From: Struthio camelus
Taxonomy: Eukaryota; Chordata; Aves; Struthioniformes; Struthionidae
Assembly (NCBI RefSeq): GCF_040807025.1
Contig: NC_090954.1
Span: 13,099,501 to 13,163,500 of the forward strand
Direction: 5' to 3'
DNA length: 64,000 nucleotides
Positions 44,475-57,810 of this stretch are shown here, piece by piece; positions within the stretch are counted from its first letter, which is position 1, and every line of letters begins with the position of its first letter. The notes below the pieces were generated by a model, which did not search any database, was not told the origin of the DNA, and saw only the letters and a list, made by a program, of their open reading frames with translations. The translations under genes were made by a program, and so were the position numbers.

Positions 44475-47400
44475 AAATATTGATTTGAAATACTAACACT
44501 AAATGAGCTTCCAGTGTTCCTCTGTTTCTTCCCATCCCAATGAGGGGGATCACAAACGAGTCCCGCAGAGACAACGCTCCCACACATTGGACTCAAGTAT
44601 CAGGTCTGACCTCCATGACGCCACGGTCACCAAATATTTAGGGTCTTCATCAGGATTATCCATGCCTATGGCGAATGCTCAGTTCATTCAATCCAACCAT
44701 TGCCACAGGGGCATTAGTATGGAAAACACAGTTGAGAGGGAAGATGAATTCAGGGAGGTGCTTGGCACCCGAGGCCGAGCAGGGATGTGCGGAGAGGCAA
44801 GAGGCGGAGGACCCCAGGCACCCTGGTGCCTTGGGCCAACGCCGCTGTGCAAGAACTCAGGAGCCGCGTGGCTGTACCGTGCTCTCTTGCCTGGCTGCCT
44901 CGTCAGAGAAGCAGCTTTGCTGAGTATAGCAGCAGTAGAGGACATTAAGAGACGCTAAGTGAGGACATTGCTGAACAGCTTGGGTTGGAATATGCTATAC
45001 AGCCCTGCTAGCAATATATATAACGAGGGAGAAACTAAGGCAGAAGATCCTGCTGGAAATATATAGGCCATCCCGCTATACACCCTTGCAAAGTACACCC
45101 CCTTGCTACTTTGCTTGTGGCAATGTGGACATAGGTACAGGCAGGCATCTATGTGCCTGCACTGCCAACTATCACGTGTGTACTCAAGGCAGACATAGGC
45201 CTGCTAGTCCCAGGGGAAGATCTGAGGCAAGTTGTGGCATTTCCACTGGTCGCAGCCCGTCACCGCACTGCAGACGGGCTTGCTGGGGGACATCAGCTAG
45301 AGAACGCCCGGGCAGACGGGACCTCTGTGGCAGCCAGCACAGATGCTCTGCATGGCTCTAAAGCCCTTGCTTTAATGAGCAATAAAATCCCTGGGAAGGG
45401 TAAAAAGGCATAAGAGTTAAAAAACAAACACAGCCATTTGCATGGGCCAAAAATATCTGCATTGCAAGAGCTCCAGTTAAGCTGTGATGTTCCCCCTGTG
45501 CAATGTCCTCTTGCTCAATGTGCAACACTCCAGATGGATGCTGCAGGGCCAGGTCATGCAGGCAAGGTTGTTCCTGGCTGCAGAGCCCATGGCTTCAACT
45601 AACCAGTGCCTAACAACTCACCAGGCCTGAACAACCTGTTTCCTGGCTATGGCAATGTGTCCGATCTCCAGGGCCTGCAGCAGGCCTGGCCCACCTCCAT
45701 GCACTATGGGCTATTTCTAACGTGGGCAAGGAGCCCACAGCCAGCCCTGGCCATCCAGCAACACCTCGCTGGGGGTCCGTGATCATCCAACGTGGGAGAA
45801 ACCATCAATCCCACAGGCAGTCACTTTGCAGGTGCTTTACAGAGGTGGTTGTACCCTAATGGGAACACTGAGGCCGAGAGGGGCCCGATGGAGATTACTC
45901 ACCAGGTGGAGACAGCAGTGGCCCTGCCTCAAATCCCAGTGCAGGGCTCTCTGGAGGAGGGTTTCTCTTTGGAGGCACGGCAAATGCCTCCTCCATCTTG
46001 GTGGCTGCCATTGCGATTTGCCGGACCTGGCAAAGCAAGGGGGTACTGCTGGCCTGCTACTGCCACTGGGGAAAGGCTCTGCCCATACCTGCGAGACCCA
46101 GCCTGCTGTAATGCGGGGGTCAGCTGCCGTACCAGTCTTCCACCTCCCTACAAGACCCTTGCTCACTGCTGCCAGAAGGGCTCTGCTCATGAGAAGGGGT
46201 TTTCAGCAGGAGGGAGGATGGGAAGACAGGCGAAGACCAGAGCAGATTGGCCTCTCTGTGCAAACCTGCTTTCCAGTCGTTCCCTCTCAGCCAGAAACAC
46301 CAGCGCGGGCTCCTCCACCAGGATGCGGCCGCATTCCTTCCAGCTGAGTGCTGCGTGCTCCAGCCTTCCCAGCCAGCAAGCAGTGCCTGCGGGACAAACC
46401 CAGGCACTTCACCCTGCAAACTCGCCACCCGCAAGGGAAGGCTTTCAAGCCCTCCGCCCCTTTCCCTTCCCCTCTCGTGCAGGAATCAGCTTGAAATCAC
46501 AGCAAGCTCAGCAAAGGCGGCAGGCTCCACCGGGAGAGGCAGTTACTGCTGCTCAGACAGGCGAAGGGATTTGCTCTGGAGCATGCCCCATGTGAAGGGA
46601 TGTTATATGAGTCCTGACAGTCTCCCAGAGCCCAAAGGACCCAACTCAGTGTTATTACAAGTGCAGCTGCCCTGGCTTTAGCAGAGCATCAAAGCAATCC
46701 CAGTAGATTGCAGCTGGGCTTCTCTTAACCCTTAAAATGTCACGGCCTGAGAGATCAAGTTGCTGGAATTTCACTACTTTGGGGCAAATGCCATACATGG
46801 GGTTACATCAGGACTTGAGGAATAAGCTGTTCTTTTTAAGCAGTCAGACCTATACCATCAGCAAGAGTGGAACAGAACAGCCGTTTCCCTGTTACAGCCA
46901 AAATTGAGCCTTACAGTGCATGCACAGAAGTAAAAGAAACTGAACTGTACTTTCCAAGTGGAAATTCTCCCTGTGGTTACTGCTGACTGAGGACACAGTT
47001 TGCAAACTTGAAAAAAGAAGATAGAAAAATAACAGAGACATTTTGGTGCAAAACCAGCCTGACACAAGCACAATGACCTGAGCACTGCAGTGCACTTGCA
47101 GGGCTCCCGATTAGCAGAGTTGGTTAATTTTACTGCTAATTACTCCAGGCAGTTCCACCCCAGAGTAGTTCACTGAGCATTTTCCTGCCTGTACGCAGCA
47201 GAGAAAAGATGAGACTGAGAGAGTTGTGTAGAGATTAGTATTTTGCTTTCTGTGTTCCTGACCGTTATTTTTATGAAAGAAGCCAACTGTGGTATAAACG
47301 CTGCATTAAGGTTTGTGGTTTAAACATTCAAAATGCAGGTGATGCAAAAAGTAACAAGCCAGGATCAGTGTGGCTTCCCCAGTTTTGTACTCATGTGCCT

Positions 47401-47712
47401 GTACTGACTCCAAAGGCTCACAGTTTGCAAGGTTTAGCTGCACCTGGAGATGCATCTGTTTTAGCTAATGGTGCCACTGGAAATCTGCTGGTTCAAAGCC
47501 ATCTAGCAGGATGTGTGGAGGTTGATGTTTAAACCAGGCTCATCCCTCATTAGCCAAAATCAGTTCTGCAAAGGAAGCTCATGCCAATATAACCGAGGGC
47601 TTTGACTCACATTCAGTTGGCCTGTGGTTGCAGGGTTGATGGAGTTATTGTTCCCAGTGATTTGGTATCTCTCACAGCAGTTCAAGCGTAGACCCAGACT
47701 TGCTTTTGATTT

Positions 47713-47730
47713 GGGGGGGGGGGGGGGGGG
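47713..47730 (+). repeat. Poly(G) tract of 18
   Basis: Eighteen consecutive G, a potential G-quadruplex and sequencing-error hot spot. Confidence 0.9.
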
Positions 47731-50700
47731 AAGGTCTCCAGCATGAGGATGTCCCGTGGTGCTGGGGGGGAACTTGCCTGGACAGTCTCCATCCCTCTGC
47801 CATGCTCCAGCAGCCCCCGAGCTGCCTATATTCAGTAGCATCGCTGCTGTTGGATGCGCCGGGCTCGAGGTTGGGATGGTTCCCAACAGCCCAGCTGTCC
47901 CTGCAGGGGGGGCAGGAAGCACCGAGCGAGGGGCAGGAGGGAGCACGGGGACTGTCGTACGGTCAGTTGTCCTGGCTTTGGAATCAGGGCCCTTAAGGAG
48001 CACTTTTAAATTGATTTTGTTACATGCATATAGAAGGAACTTGTGAAGTCTTCTTTTAGTTGAAATCAGGCTTTATTTCAGAGTGAGATAAACTCAACGA
48101 AAATAAGAGAGCCCTGGGGAAACATTCTGGGGGATGAATTATCTCCTAGGACCTGAAGGGAGGGCAGAAAAGGGATAGACACCTAAGACCGTCCTCTGCC
48201 CTCAAAGGGATCCCCAGGTTGCGAGATCAACCTCCTCTCCCCTTTTCGTGAGAAACTCCCTCTCCTGAGGTTCTCCTGGCCCTGTGGGCTGCGTTGAAGA
48301 AGTGGTGGAGACTGTCCAGAGGGGGGAGCAACAGGCCAAGGAAAGGAGGTAAGTGGCACCGAGGCGAGGGAAAATGCCCTGGGCCACACACCACTTGGAG
48401 TGGATAGCTAGCTGCAGTAGGTGCTAAGACGGACGAGGCATGAGCATGCCTTGGGGCATCTCACCCCCATGTAGGCAGATGATAACACAGCTAGAAATCA
48501 CATTCCCGGGGCAGGATCTCTAGGTGCTGTCCAAAGCCAGGGCAAACGGATGGCTGCTCCCTTGGGCACCTCTCCAATCCTGGGGCTTTGCCCTTCATAC
48601 CTGAGTCTCTCGGTGAGGTTTACCTTTCCATTTTATCTTTCTGGGACAATAGCTTGTGGCACCTCTGTAGCACCACCTGGGAAAGCTGGTGAGACATGGC
48701 CCCCACGTAATGCAGCCCTTTTTGATTTCAGAGCTCCAGGCAGCATGTACATCCCTGCCGCGCCAGAACCTTCCAGGCCCACCCAAGGAAGACGTAGCCC
48801 TCCCAGCTTTTCTGGAGCAGTGACCACATTTTAGCCTTATAATCTAAAGGAAACGTAGCTCATATGATCATGTGCTTTGTGTTTTGCTTATCTATCTGTC
48901 TGTCTCAGCCCTATCTCCTTTAATTTTTGAACCTCCTGGCTAGTTTCAACTTGACTCGATGGGACATAATGCTTCAAAGACATTGCAAGCTCTGAGTAGC
49001 ATTCATACAGCTAGAAGAGAGGGGACCACCACACACAGACAGAAGTCCCCGCTGTTCAGTGATGCTGTGGTCTAGAAGCAGCTGGGCCAGGCCTACCTCC
49101 CAGATGCTCTAGTTCCAAGGCAACTGGATGGTAGATAATTGCCTAGGGGACTATACAGTTTCTGCAATGGCCACAGAAATATTACACTCTGAATACACAG
49201 AAATACTACTTCTCTGTTTCTTGGGACACCACAACCCATGGTTACTCTTCCAATTAACCCCGTTCCTCTGAACCTCAGTGCTGTGTATCAGTTTCTCTGA
49301 TTCCTGGGAAATGGCTTGCCTCGAGTCACATTTTTTGTGCGTTCCCTACATTTTTCTTAATTTCATATTCCTTTTGATTGCTGCTTTGTTTGGATCCAAG
49401 TGACTAGACGGGTCTCTTGTTATTTCTTGTCCAAAATCCTTACTGCGTACTTACTTACGCTTTTATTGCCTGGATCCTGGAGGCTTTACTGCCATCAGGT
49501 ACAGGACTGAAGTTCCCCATGCACAAAGCCAAAGCCTGACTGCAGCACAATGGTGGTCGTCTGTGTGACCACTTAGAAAAGCCTGAGCTGGACACTGGTT
49601 GAAAGCTAGGATAATGTTTGGGGCTAGTATCACTGCATGTTTGGCATGCTACCTCATCCTGAATCGTCTGCTGTTGGGTGCTACTAGAAGCAGGATACGG
49701 GTCAAGACAGACCTTCAGTCTGACCCAGTCCTGCTGCTTTTCTGTACTAATTGAATCTGCAATCATGCAATGGGCTTGACTAGAGGGATGCATCCTGCAG
49801 GATTCCTGTTGCTTCTCGTGGTCATGGTGTCTCTAATGAAATCCTTATCTTATCTACCCGCAGATGATCCCCCGCCACTTGGGACCACTTTCCTTTTAAA
49901 GATCTTCAAAGAGCTGTTCCCCTCCTCTGGGCACTGCCCACATGCAGTCTGTTTGGTGAGCTTTCAGTCTGCTCTGTGGGAACAATTTCCTTTTTCTTTA
50001 CAGCTTGTTCAGAGCACCTGCTGGATGCTGCAGTATTTAAGTTAATATGCCTTGTGTGCATCACTCTCCTTAGCCCAGCAGCTGGCATCTGATGAACTAC
50101 CTGCGACAGGAAGAAACTTGCTGTAATAATCAGAGGGTAAATGAGCAGCTCTCTGGTTCAGCTCCTTCTCAGAGGCAAAGATGCCCAAATCCCTAGCACA
50201 TTAACCATTACACAAGGCCTGCACATCACAGATGTTCTCAAGCCAGTGCTAGTAAACTTCAACCTCCTGCCACGGAAGCTAACTTCCTCCAGAGATCCTG
50301 CCACGCAGAGGACAGGCTAGGAGCATGAAGTTAATATTCCCCCTCTACGTGCAAAGAGCAAATGAGAAGGGGAGGAGAAGCCCATATTCCTCTCCTAGGC
50401 TGCCTCTCTGCCTAAAATCTGGCATGGATGCAAGCGCTCTGGACACGGCTCACACCTGCAAACCCCTGCCCTCCTTGCTGCCCACACGAGCAAGCCCTCT
50501 GGGGAAGCACATGCTGGCGAGTGCCAAGCAGCCTCTGCAGCCCCCAGAGCTGCTGGGCTCAGCCCTGCGCTCCCACGGCCTCTGTGCTCATCCCTTCTCC
50601 AGCTTCCTCCACCTCGTGTCTCTAGATGCCCATCGGCATCAGCCCGAGCAGTTATTGAACCCCTGAGAGCAATGAATCCTTGGCAGATCATGCCCTCATC

Positions 50701-51420
50701 CTCTGGATCCTTCACCTCAAGGATGCTCAGTTCTGGCTTGAAAAACCAAGTTTTGGACGAGGAGGAACTCCTCCAGAAAGGAGCCGGGTCGGACTGAGAG
50801 CCCCTGCTCTCAGGGGCGGTTCCTGTTCCTGTTCCCAGCTATGGGGGCAGCCCCTTCCATAGGCATCACTGGCTGCAAGCTCCAAGCTCTGGGCTGTGCT
50901 AATGGCTCCTCTTTTCCCCTGCATTAGAGCTGTGGCTGGCTTCCCCTGCTTTTCGCCTCCAGCCGTCACTTTAACATGTGTGGGCAAACCCAGGCTCTTT
51001 AATGCAATTCAGTTCAAGGCAAAGGTGTTGGGGCATGTTCCATTCGGGAGAGGAGGAATGGTTGAATTGCTGGGGAAAGGCCAGCCTTGGTCTGCCAAAG
51101 CTGGGAGAGGCCTGCCTCCCAGATCTGGCTCCATCTGGGGAGGCTTGTAAGAGGATCTAGGGAGGAGCCAGGAAGGGAAGGGATCCGCTCTGCCAGGCAG
51201 GCACAGGGGGAGGGGGAACGAGATGGCATTGAAGCAAGACTCCCTGCTGCAAAAGGCTGCTTTCACTAAAAAAAGTATCTGCAAAAGAGTGAATGACACC
51301 CCCCCGTGTCACTTGAGCTGCTGCTTTTTAAAACGTCTACTCTTTCCTCCCGGGTGTGAGAGTAAAGATCTTTCCTTTTCGGGCAGACAGAACAGACCCT
51401 GCCCTGCAGAGCAGTGCTGA

Positions 51421-51451
51421 ACACGCACACACACACACATACACACACATA
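51421..51451 (+). repeat. Interrupted (CA)n tract
   Basis: CA dinucleotide units interrupted by two AT changes. Confidence 0.85.
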
Positions 51452-54400
51452 AAGTTTCCCAAGTTATCTGACAAGTCTCCTCTCTTGTCTTTCCTTGTTC
51501 TGCTCCCTCTCTTGCTTCTCTGTGGGCTCAGCTCATCCCTGGCATAGTCCTTATCATCCCCATTACTGTTATGCCAGAGTAAAGCTGGGTCCAGGCGGCA
51601 GCAAATCTTCCTGGCTCCCATGCCAACCTCAAGGCAGTCTATGGACCCCTCTTATCCCTGCCAGCCTCACAGAACACATGAGCCAGTCTTGCTAACCCAA
51701 GCCATAACCATGTGGTGCCTCTCCCTGGAAGTCATCTGTTCAAATCCTGCTGCCAGCCAAAACCGACGCCCATTTCTGCACACCTTCTCTCCACTTCCCT
51801 GCTTGTCTGACCGCCTTCAGTTTCCTTTCCCAGCTAAGCCTGATGCAGCAAGGAACTCGAGGAGGAAGCTGCACCAGAGGGGGGGGCCCAGATCTGCTCT
51901 CTGCACAAGGCTAGAGACCTTCTCTGAGTGCCTAGGGCTTTGGGGAGTTGGACACCTATCTCTCCTGCCCATTTCCCAGCCTACCTTCTCTAGTGCCCAC
52001 ACGGCTTCCTAGGAAATGCTGCAAGGGATTTTCTGCCCTTCTCATCTCGGTTTCTGGGAGGCAGAACCACCTCCCCTGTGTCTCCAGATCTAAATCACCA
52101 GAGACGTGCCATGGCCAGTAGCCATCCCAGAACGACAGCTCTACCCCCATCTCTCTGGAGCAAAGTCAAACTTCTCCCAGAGGTAAACAGGAGGCTCTGC
52201 TTCCCACCTCTTTGGCAAGCTCTTTGCTCACCCATAGGCTAGTATCAGACTTCGTTTTCTTGGCCCTGTCAGTCTCTCCTTCTCCTCTAAGCCATAAGTG
52301 CTGTGAAGGAGAAAGCTCTGATCTCTTGGTAGGCTTTCTGCTACCAGGAGCCTGGCCATGATCTCTCTCTGTGCCCCTCTAAAGACCTGGGGAGGAGCAA
52401 GGGTATGAAGCACAAATTGAAGGCTATCAGCTGTCTGTCTGAGTCAATTTACCTGCAGGCACCCCAAGGATGGGATTAGCTGTGGGCTCAGAGCTTTCAT
52501 CTAAGCACTTTAAGTTTGATCTTGAGTTGCTTCACAAGGAAAGATAGGTGGATTTATTGTAGAATATTTATGGGATCAGAAATATTCTATGACCAAAACT
52601 TTTTCTTCCTTGCAGAACTCAGAATCAAGCCATACACTGATCAGGAAGTGGCAAAGCAAAGACCAAACAGGTGATCATTTGCAAAGAAAAAAAATTCAAA
52701 ACCTCCCACTGACTTTTACTCATTTCTAGTTTTGCTCCTGTTGCTCATTTCCAGTGTCTCCCATTTCTCTTGACCCTGGTGAAGACGAGAACCATTCCAG
52801 CGCAGGGAGGGGCTAATTAACCAAGATATTCATGCTGTTATTTACTTTCTCATCCACCCACAAGTGGTCAGGCTTTGATTCTCTGAAGAATCAGCCCCTC
52901 GGCATTCTTGGAGGCTCATCTACAGTGATAATCAGTACAGATGCCCTCAGCAGGGTTGAACTGTTTGTGGGAGGGAGCACTGATTTCTTGGTGGGAATCC
53001 AACAAATGATCTCATCCTAGAAAGGATGCCAGAAATCACCATCTCCACTGGGCAGATCATGGAATTCACAGTGCTACCAACTGCAAGGATGGCCCCTTGC
53101 TCTCTGCAGATGGCCTGTGGTCCCTCTCCACACCTCAATCCCATCAGCGCTTCCACCTCCACATTTTCCAGCTTCAATTTCTCGGCAGGAGCAGTCAGGA
53201 CTGCTGTTACCAGTGTGATTTGCTAAGTTATTATCAGAGCCACTGCACCACCAGACACGGACTGGACATCAGGCAACCTGGCCTGAGAAATAGAAGAAAA
53301 CCAGCTCAGTGCTGAAGTAACGAAACAAACTCAAAACAAACCTACTTTTTCGAAAGGGGTGGCACAAGTGATCTGACTGGATCCAAGGGCTGGATTGGCT
53401 TGTGTGATGTGGTAGCCACCACTGGGCTAAAGGCAGGACACATCTCTCTCCAAGTGTCCCATCTCCACACTCTCCCTTCCACACACTTCTGCCCTCGTGG
53501 TGGGAGGTGGCTTGGTCATCTCCCATGAAGCAGGGTGTTGATCTGATCTGCACCCCAGGCTTTGTGCCAGTCACCCCTTCTTTCCTTAGCAGTGGGACTG
53601 TGCATAGGTCTTCCTGTTGCCTGCTCAGCGTGTAGTGTATCAGTGACACTGTGCTGGGATACCCTCTCTCTTGTGAAGTCGACTGTCCTCAAAGATTCCC
53701 CTTCTCAGCCCTTTGGTAGGAGGCCAGCAATGCAATGACTGATCTTCCCTGCTCACCATGCATTGTTCTAATTTCTCACCTGAGTATCATTCTGCCCCCA
53801 AACCCACGCCTCTGCCTCACAGCTGCGTTTTCCAAAGAAGAGCTTTAATTCTGTTCTTTGAAACTTAGGAGCCACCACAGTCTTATGATGCTCTCTCACC
53901 CTCCATCACACTTCGACCTCTACTCTGCCTTAGACTGATCTCTCAATGTTTTGCTTGCTGGCACAGCCTCCTGACCTCGTCAAAGGACTGTACTGGAAGC
54001 AGTGAGTGAGAGCATCCTGCCTGGGTCACAGAGAGGGTAGGGAAGATATGCGGTTTGTACATGTCTGAAGACACTCGTTGCAATGCTGTGATTGCTAGCA
54101 GGTCAGAGGGTGAGACTGGTTGGGAAGAGATTGCTGCTCATGGTCCCTCCCTGATCAGCCGCCCGAGTGCATCCTGCAGTGGGGACACTGCACGGTGGAG
54201 TGGAGCGTTCCTGGCTCTGGCCCACCTGGCTGACTTGCAGTGTTTTAGTTTTGGCCTGTTCCCTTCATCCCTCCAGGCAACCTTTCTTGCTCCTCTCTCA
54301 CATACTAGTTCATCCTCAAACTGATTTCTGTTTCATTCTTCTGCCTCCTTCTGACATTCTCGTCTTTTTTTCCTTCTCTCTGCATCTCCATTTACTCCTC

Positions 54401-57400
54401 TGGACCTCTGGCCCTTCCTTCTAGGACGCTGTCCCACATTCTCTGTTTCTCTTCCCTGATCCACTGCCTTTTGCCACAGCCATGATTTCACATGTCCAAT
54501 CTAAATCTTTTTGCTCCAGTTCTCTCTCACTCACAGGCATATCCATCCTCTGGCTCCATTTCCATTTCCAGTTTCACTCGAAGAAATACCCCCAACTCCC
54601 TTCTGTCTGCTCTCAGCTGCACTCTCAGCTCAGCTCCACCCACAGCTTCTGACAACCCTGCCTACCTCAAAGGTGGCTTTCAAGACCCGTGTTCATCCCT
54701 CCTATCTTCCAGTGGGGCATGGAGCCACTGAAGAAGGTCTGCCCCTTCAGAGAGAGATCAGCCTGCCCAAGATCTCCTTCTCGTAACTGCAAAAGCCAGC
54801 CAGATGGGTGAGGTACTTGAGACGAGTGCCTCACTTAGGTGGGAGGAATTGGGGTCCAAAGGCAATCAATTTTTGGCTCCTGGGCTGGAAAGTCTTTTGG
54901 GACCTCCCATTCTCCCTGCCTATTAACCACTCTCTCTGGAGAGCCCAGCCTCTATCGAACGTGGTGCAGCTTGTTCTCTCTGTATTCTAACCCTTTGCAA
55001 CACCTTTTTCACTGTAGATTTCAATTTGCTAAAAGATTTATAAGACTGCAGCAAATCACAAGAAGTAACATCCAAACAAAACTTTAAGCATCATTTCAAA
55101 GGCATTAAATATCCATCTGAAAAGAGAGGGTGACTGGGTGACTACCCGTCTCTCCATGGATATAGCCCCTTTGGCATGTTTAGGTACATCTCTTCTCCCC
55201 TGCAGATTTCTATACCAGTGCATGAATTCATCTTTCAAGGCTTTACAAGAATGTGTAATTTCCTTCTTTTATGTGTTTCCACCCATATCTTAACTCATCT
55301 TGATTAGCAGGAATACTTAGCCTTAGCCGTGTTCATACTATGCTATGAAAGGCATCGGTGCACATATATGGAGACCAGCGTAAATGGGTGTTTACCAACT
55401 CAAGATACAGTTCCACAGAAATACATACTGCATGCGCTTCTGCTTGAGCACCTTGCAAAGATGTGTTGACATATGTGTGTGTGCATTTATTCTATGTACC
55501 TAAAACCACTCATTTCTTTATACGCACAACTCCAGTGCTGCTTTTTTATCATTAATGTCATACACTAAAATCAGTACTATTCCCCTGCCAACAGATAGCA
55601 GAAGTCAGAGTTTCTCTATGCCGGCTACGTAGTAGAAGAACAAACTGTGATGTGGAGTCCTATACGTTCTCAAGGCCACTTCTTTTATTTATACCACCTA
55701 CCCCAGGTTAACACAAGATGCCCAACCAGCTTTGAAGGCCATCCTGTGATCCTGAAACCACCCAAACATAAATGTTCTGGTCCTTGGAATTAGCTCTGCC
55801 TTCAAAACTGAGTCTCATCAAAGCCCCCGGAAAAAAGCAGACTTTCCCCCACCTTCAAAGTTTGCTCTATCCTGACCCTCACGCAGGTCCACGCTAGCTG
55901 TACAGCATATCTCCCTAAGATTAAAAGCTTCTTTGCACACTCAACAAATGTGGCCACTTCTGTGTAACACCACCACCTGCTGCCACTTTGCCCTTACAGT
56001 CTGTTTATATGGTCAATACACGCATAAACTCATGGGAGAAATAGACTTGGGGAATACATCCATATTAAGAGTTTACAGGATATTTGTCCATCTGGTGCTC
56101 ATGCGTTCCCTGAAAACCCATGAGCTAATTGCCTAGTGAATGCTGGTCCGTTCCTGTATAGAACAGCAAGCTGTGTTCACGCTGTCGTTGTTTCCATGTT
56201 CCCTACAGCCATTCTGTCCTCTGATAAATTTGGAGAGAAATACCTTGGAAATTACAAACCACAAGGTAATATAGAGGGCCCTTTCAGTGCTCCTGGCAGA
56301 GGCTTTCTTTTGCCTGTCCTTAATGATCTCAAGCATTCAGAGGAAGGAGATAAATCAGAGATATCAAAGCTCCTTAGGATCTACCTATTCTCCTGTTCTG
56401 ACAACAAACAAAAGAGAAGAAGAATTTCAAATCCTCTGTGTTGTGGCCGAGAAATAAACATTCCCCTGTGCACTGGGAGGGTTTGTGTGCCTGAGTGCCC
56501 GCATCCATGCGCGCACAATATATCCAGGAGTGCTGGAAACACAGAAAGTCTGACTCCCGCTATATTTATGCATACCTCTGATGCCATCTCTGCCATGAAG
56601 CTGCATTCACTTCAAATCCCTTTATATCTCCCAGTGCTCTGCTTTTGTAGAAGAAAATCCTTGGCACTGCTGAGTGCCTAACAAAGTTATGCCCCATCAT
56701 TTTCTATTCTTTGGGAATCCTTCATGTTGCTGAAATTGGTACTTCAATGAGCTGTGCTAAGGACCGGCAGGGAGCATACAGTAATGTTTAAAATGAAATT
56801 TCTTCTATAACCAGCTTAGAGAGTATTAAGAAGACAATCATAGCAATACGGGCACTATGTGAAGGTCTGTCTAAGGTCTGTTTATCTTCAGTCAGTGCTG
56901 ATCCGCATCTGAACACATCATGTAGCCAGATTACCCAGTGGCATAGAGCACCAGAGCGAAAGTGCATTGACACCATGGAGTGTCTTCTCAGCTCCATCAG
57001 TAACATTTCCCCCAGTGATTGCCAGGCACGCCTTTCTCTTCTGTCTGCCATAGCATGCAAAGGAGATAGAGCTCAGGACCTGTCCCCCGGGGCCCAGAGC
57101 AAGAAATAGCATTAAGAAGCACCATGTGCCCTGCCACATGCTCCCACTGGATTGTACTCAAGAGGGACTCTTCTCAGCTGAGCAGAGCCATGGCCAAGGC
57201 ACTGGGACACCTGAAGAATTACCCTTTCCTGGTTGTGCAGCTCCCTGCGCATTGCTTGTATCTGTGATTTGCATAACAGCAAACTATTGACCAACAATTA
57301 TATTTAGGCTACTCACAGTCATGCTATATTCATACATGCTGAATCTCTGTGTTGAATAATATGTATTCACCAATACGTATTAGAAGGTCACAACCATCCT

Positions 57401-57791
57401 TCTGCCTGCCTATATGCCTGCATTGCTTGCGTCAAAGCTAACCAGACTGCAGGATTTCCCATGATCAGTCAATGAATTGTTTATTGATTCCTGCTCCTGT
57501 CAGTGCTTGGAGTCCTCATTTACCTTTTTGATTAACTACTCAGAATGTCTGAGCTGTTTATCTGCAGCACAGACACATATTAAGTGAGGGAGATATCATC
57601 TACCTGGTTACCAAAGACAAGACAGGTTCAGACACTTGGTGAGGAATAATCTCATGCTCTGAGGACGAATGTAACCCAACAGGGTACCTGATGCATCAAG
57701 AGAGTAAACCACAGATTTTGTTCTACTTTCCTGTTCTCAGAAATTATTCTTAGCTCAGCATCTGCCCAGAATTAACTTATGTTATGTTACC

Positions 57792-57810
57792 AAAAAAAAA
57801 AAAAAAAAAA
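57792..57810 (+). repeat. Poly(A) tract of 19
   Basis: Nineteen consecutive A with no recognised retroposed sequence before it. Confidence 0.85.

Larger units (their letters stand above)
43161..44490 (+). other. SPARC: SPARC 3' UTR with two polyadenylation signals
   Basis: After the stop the sequence is AT-rich and U-rich, as expected of a 3' UTR. It contains a T run near 43730 and the CA microsatellite. AATAAA at 43928-43933 is followed about 50 bases later by GT-rich sequence (TGTTGTGTTTTCTGTG). A second AATAAA at 44469-44474 is followed by a T/G-rich stretch. Two sites would give 3' UTRs of about 0.8 and 1.3 kb. This is like the two mRNA sizes known for mammalian SPARC, though the lengths are only estimated. 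Confidence 0.75.

Noticed and set aside
51725-51760. tRNA B-box-like GTTCAAATCC
   Set aside because: No matching A-box, cloverleaf or SINE body could be found around it.
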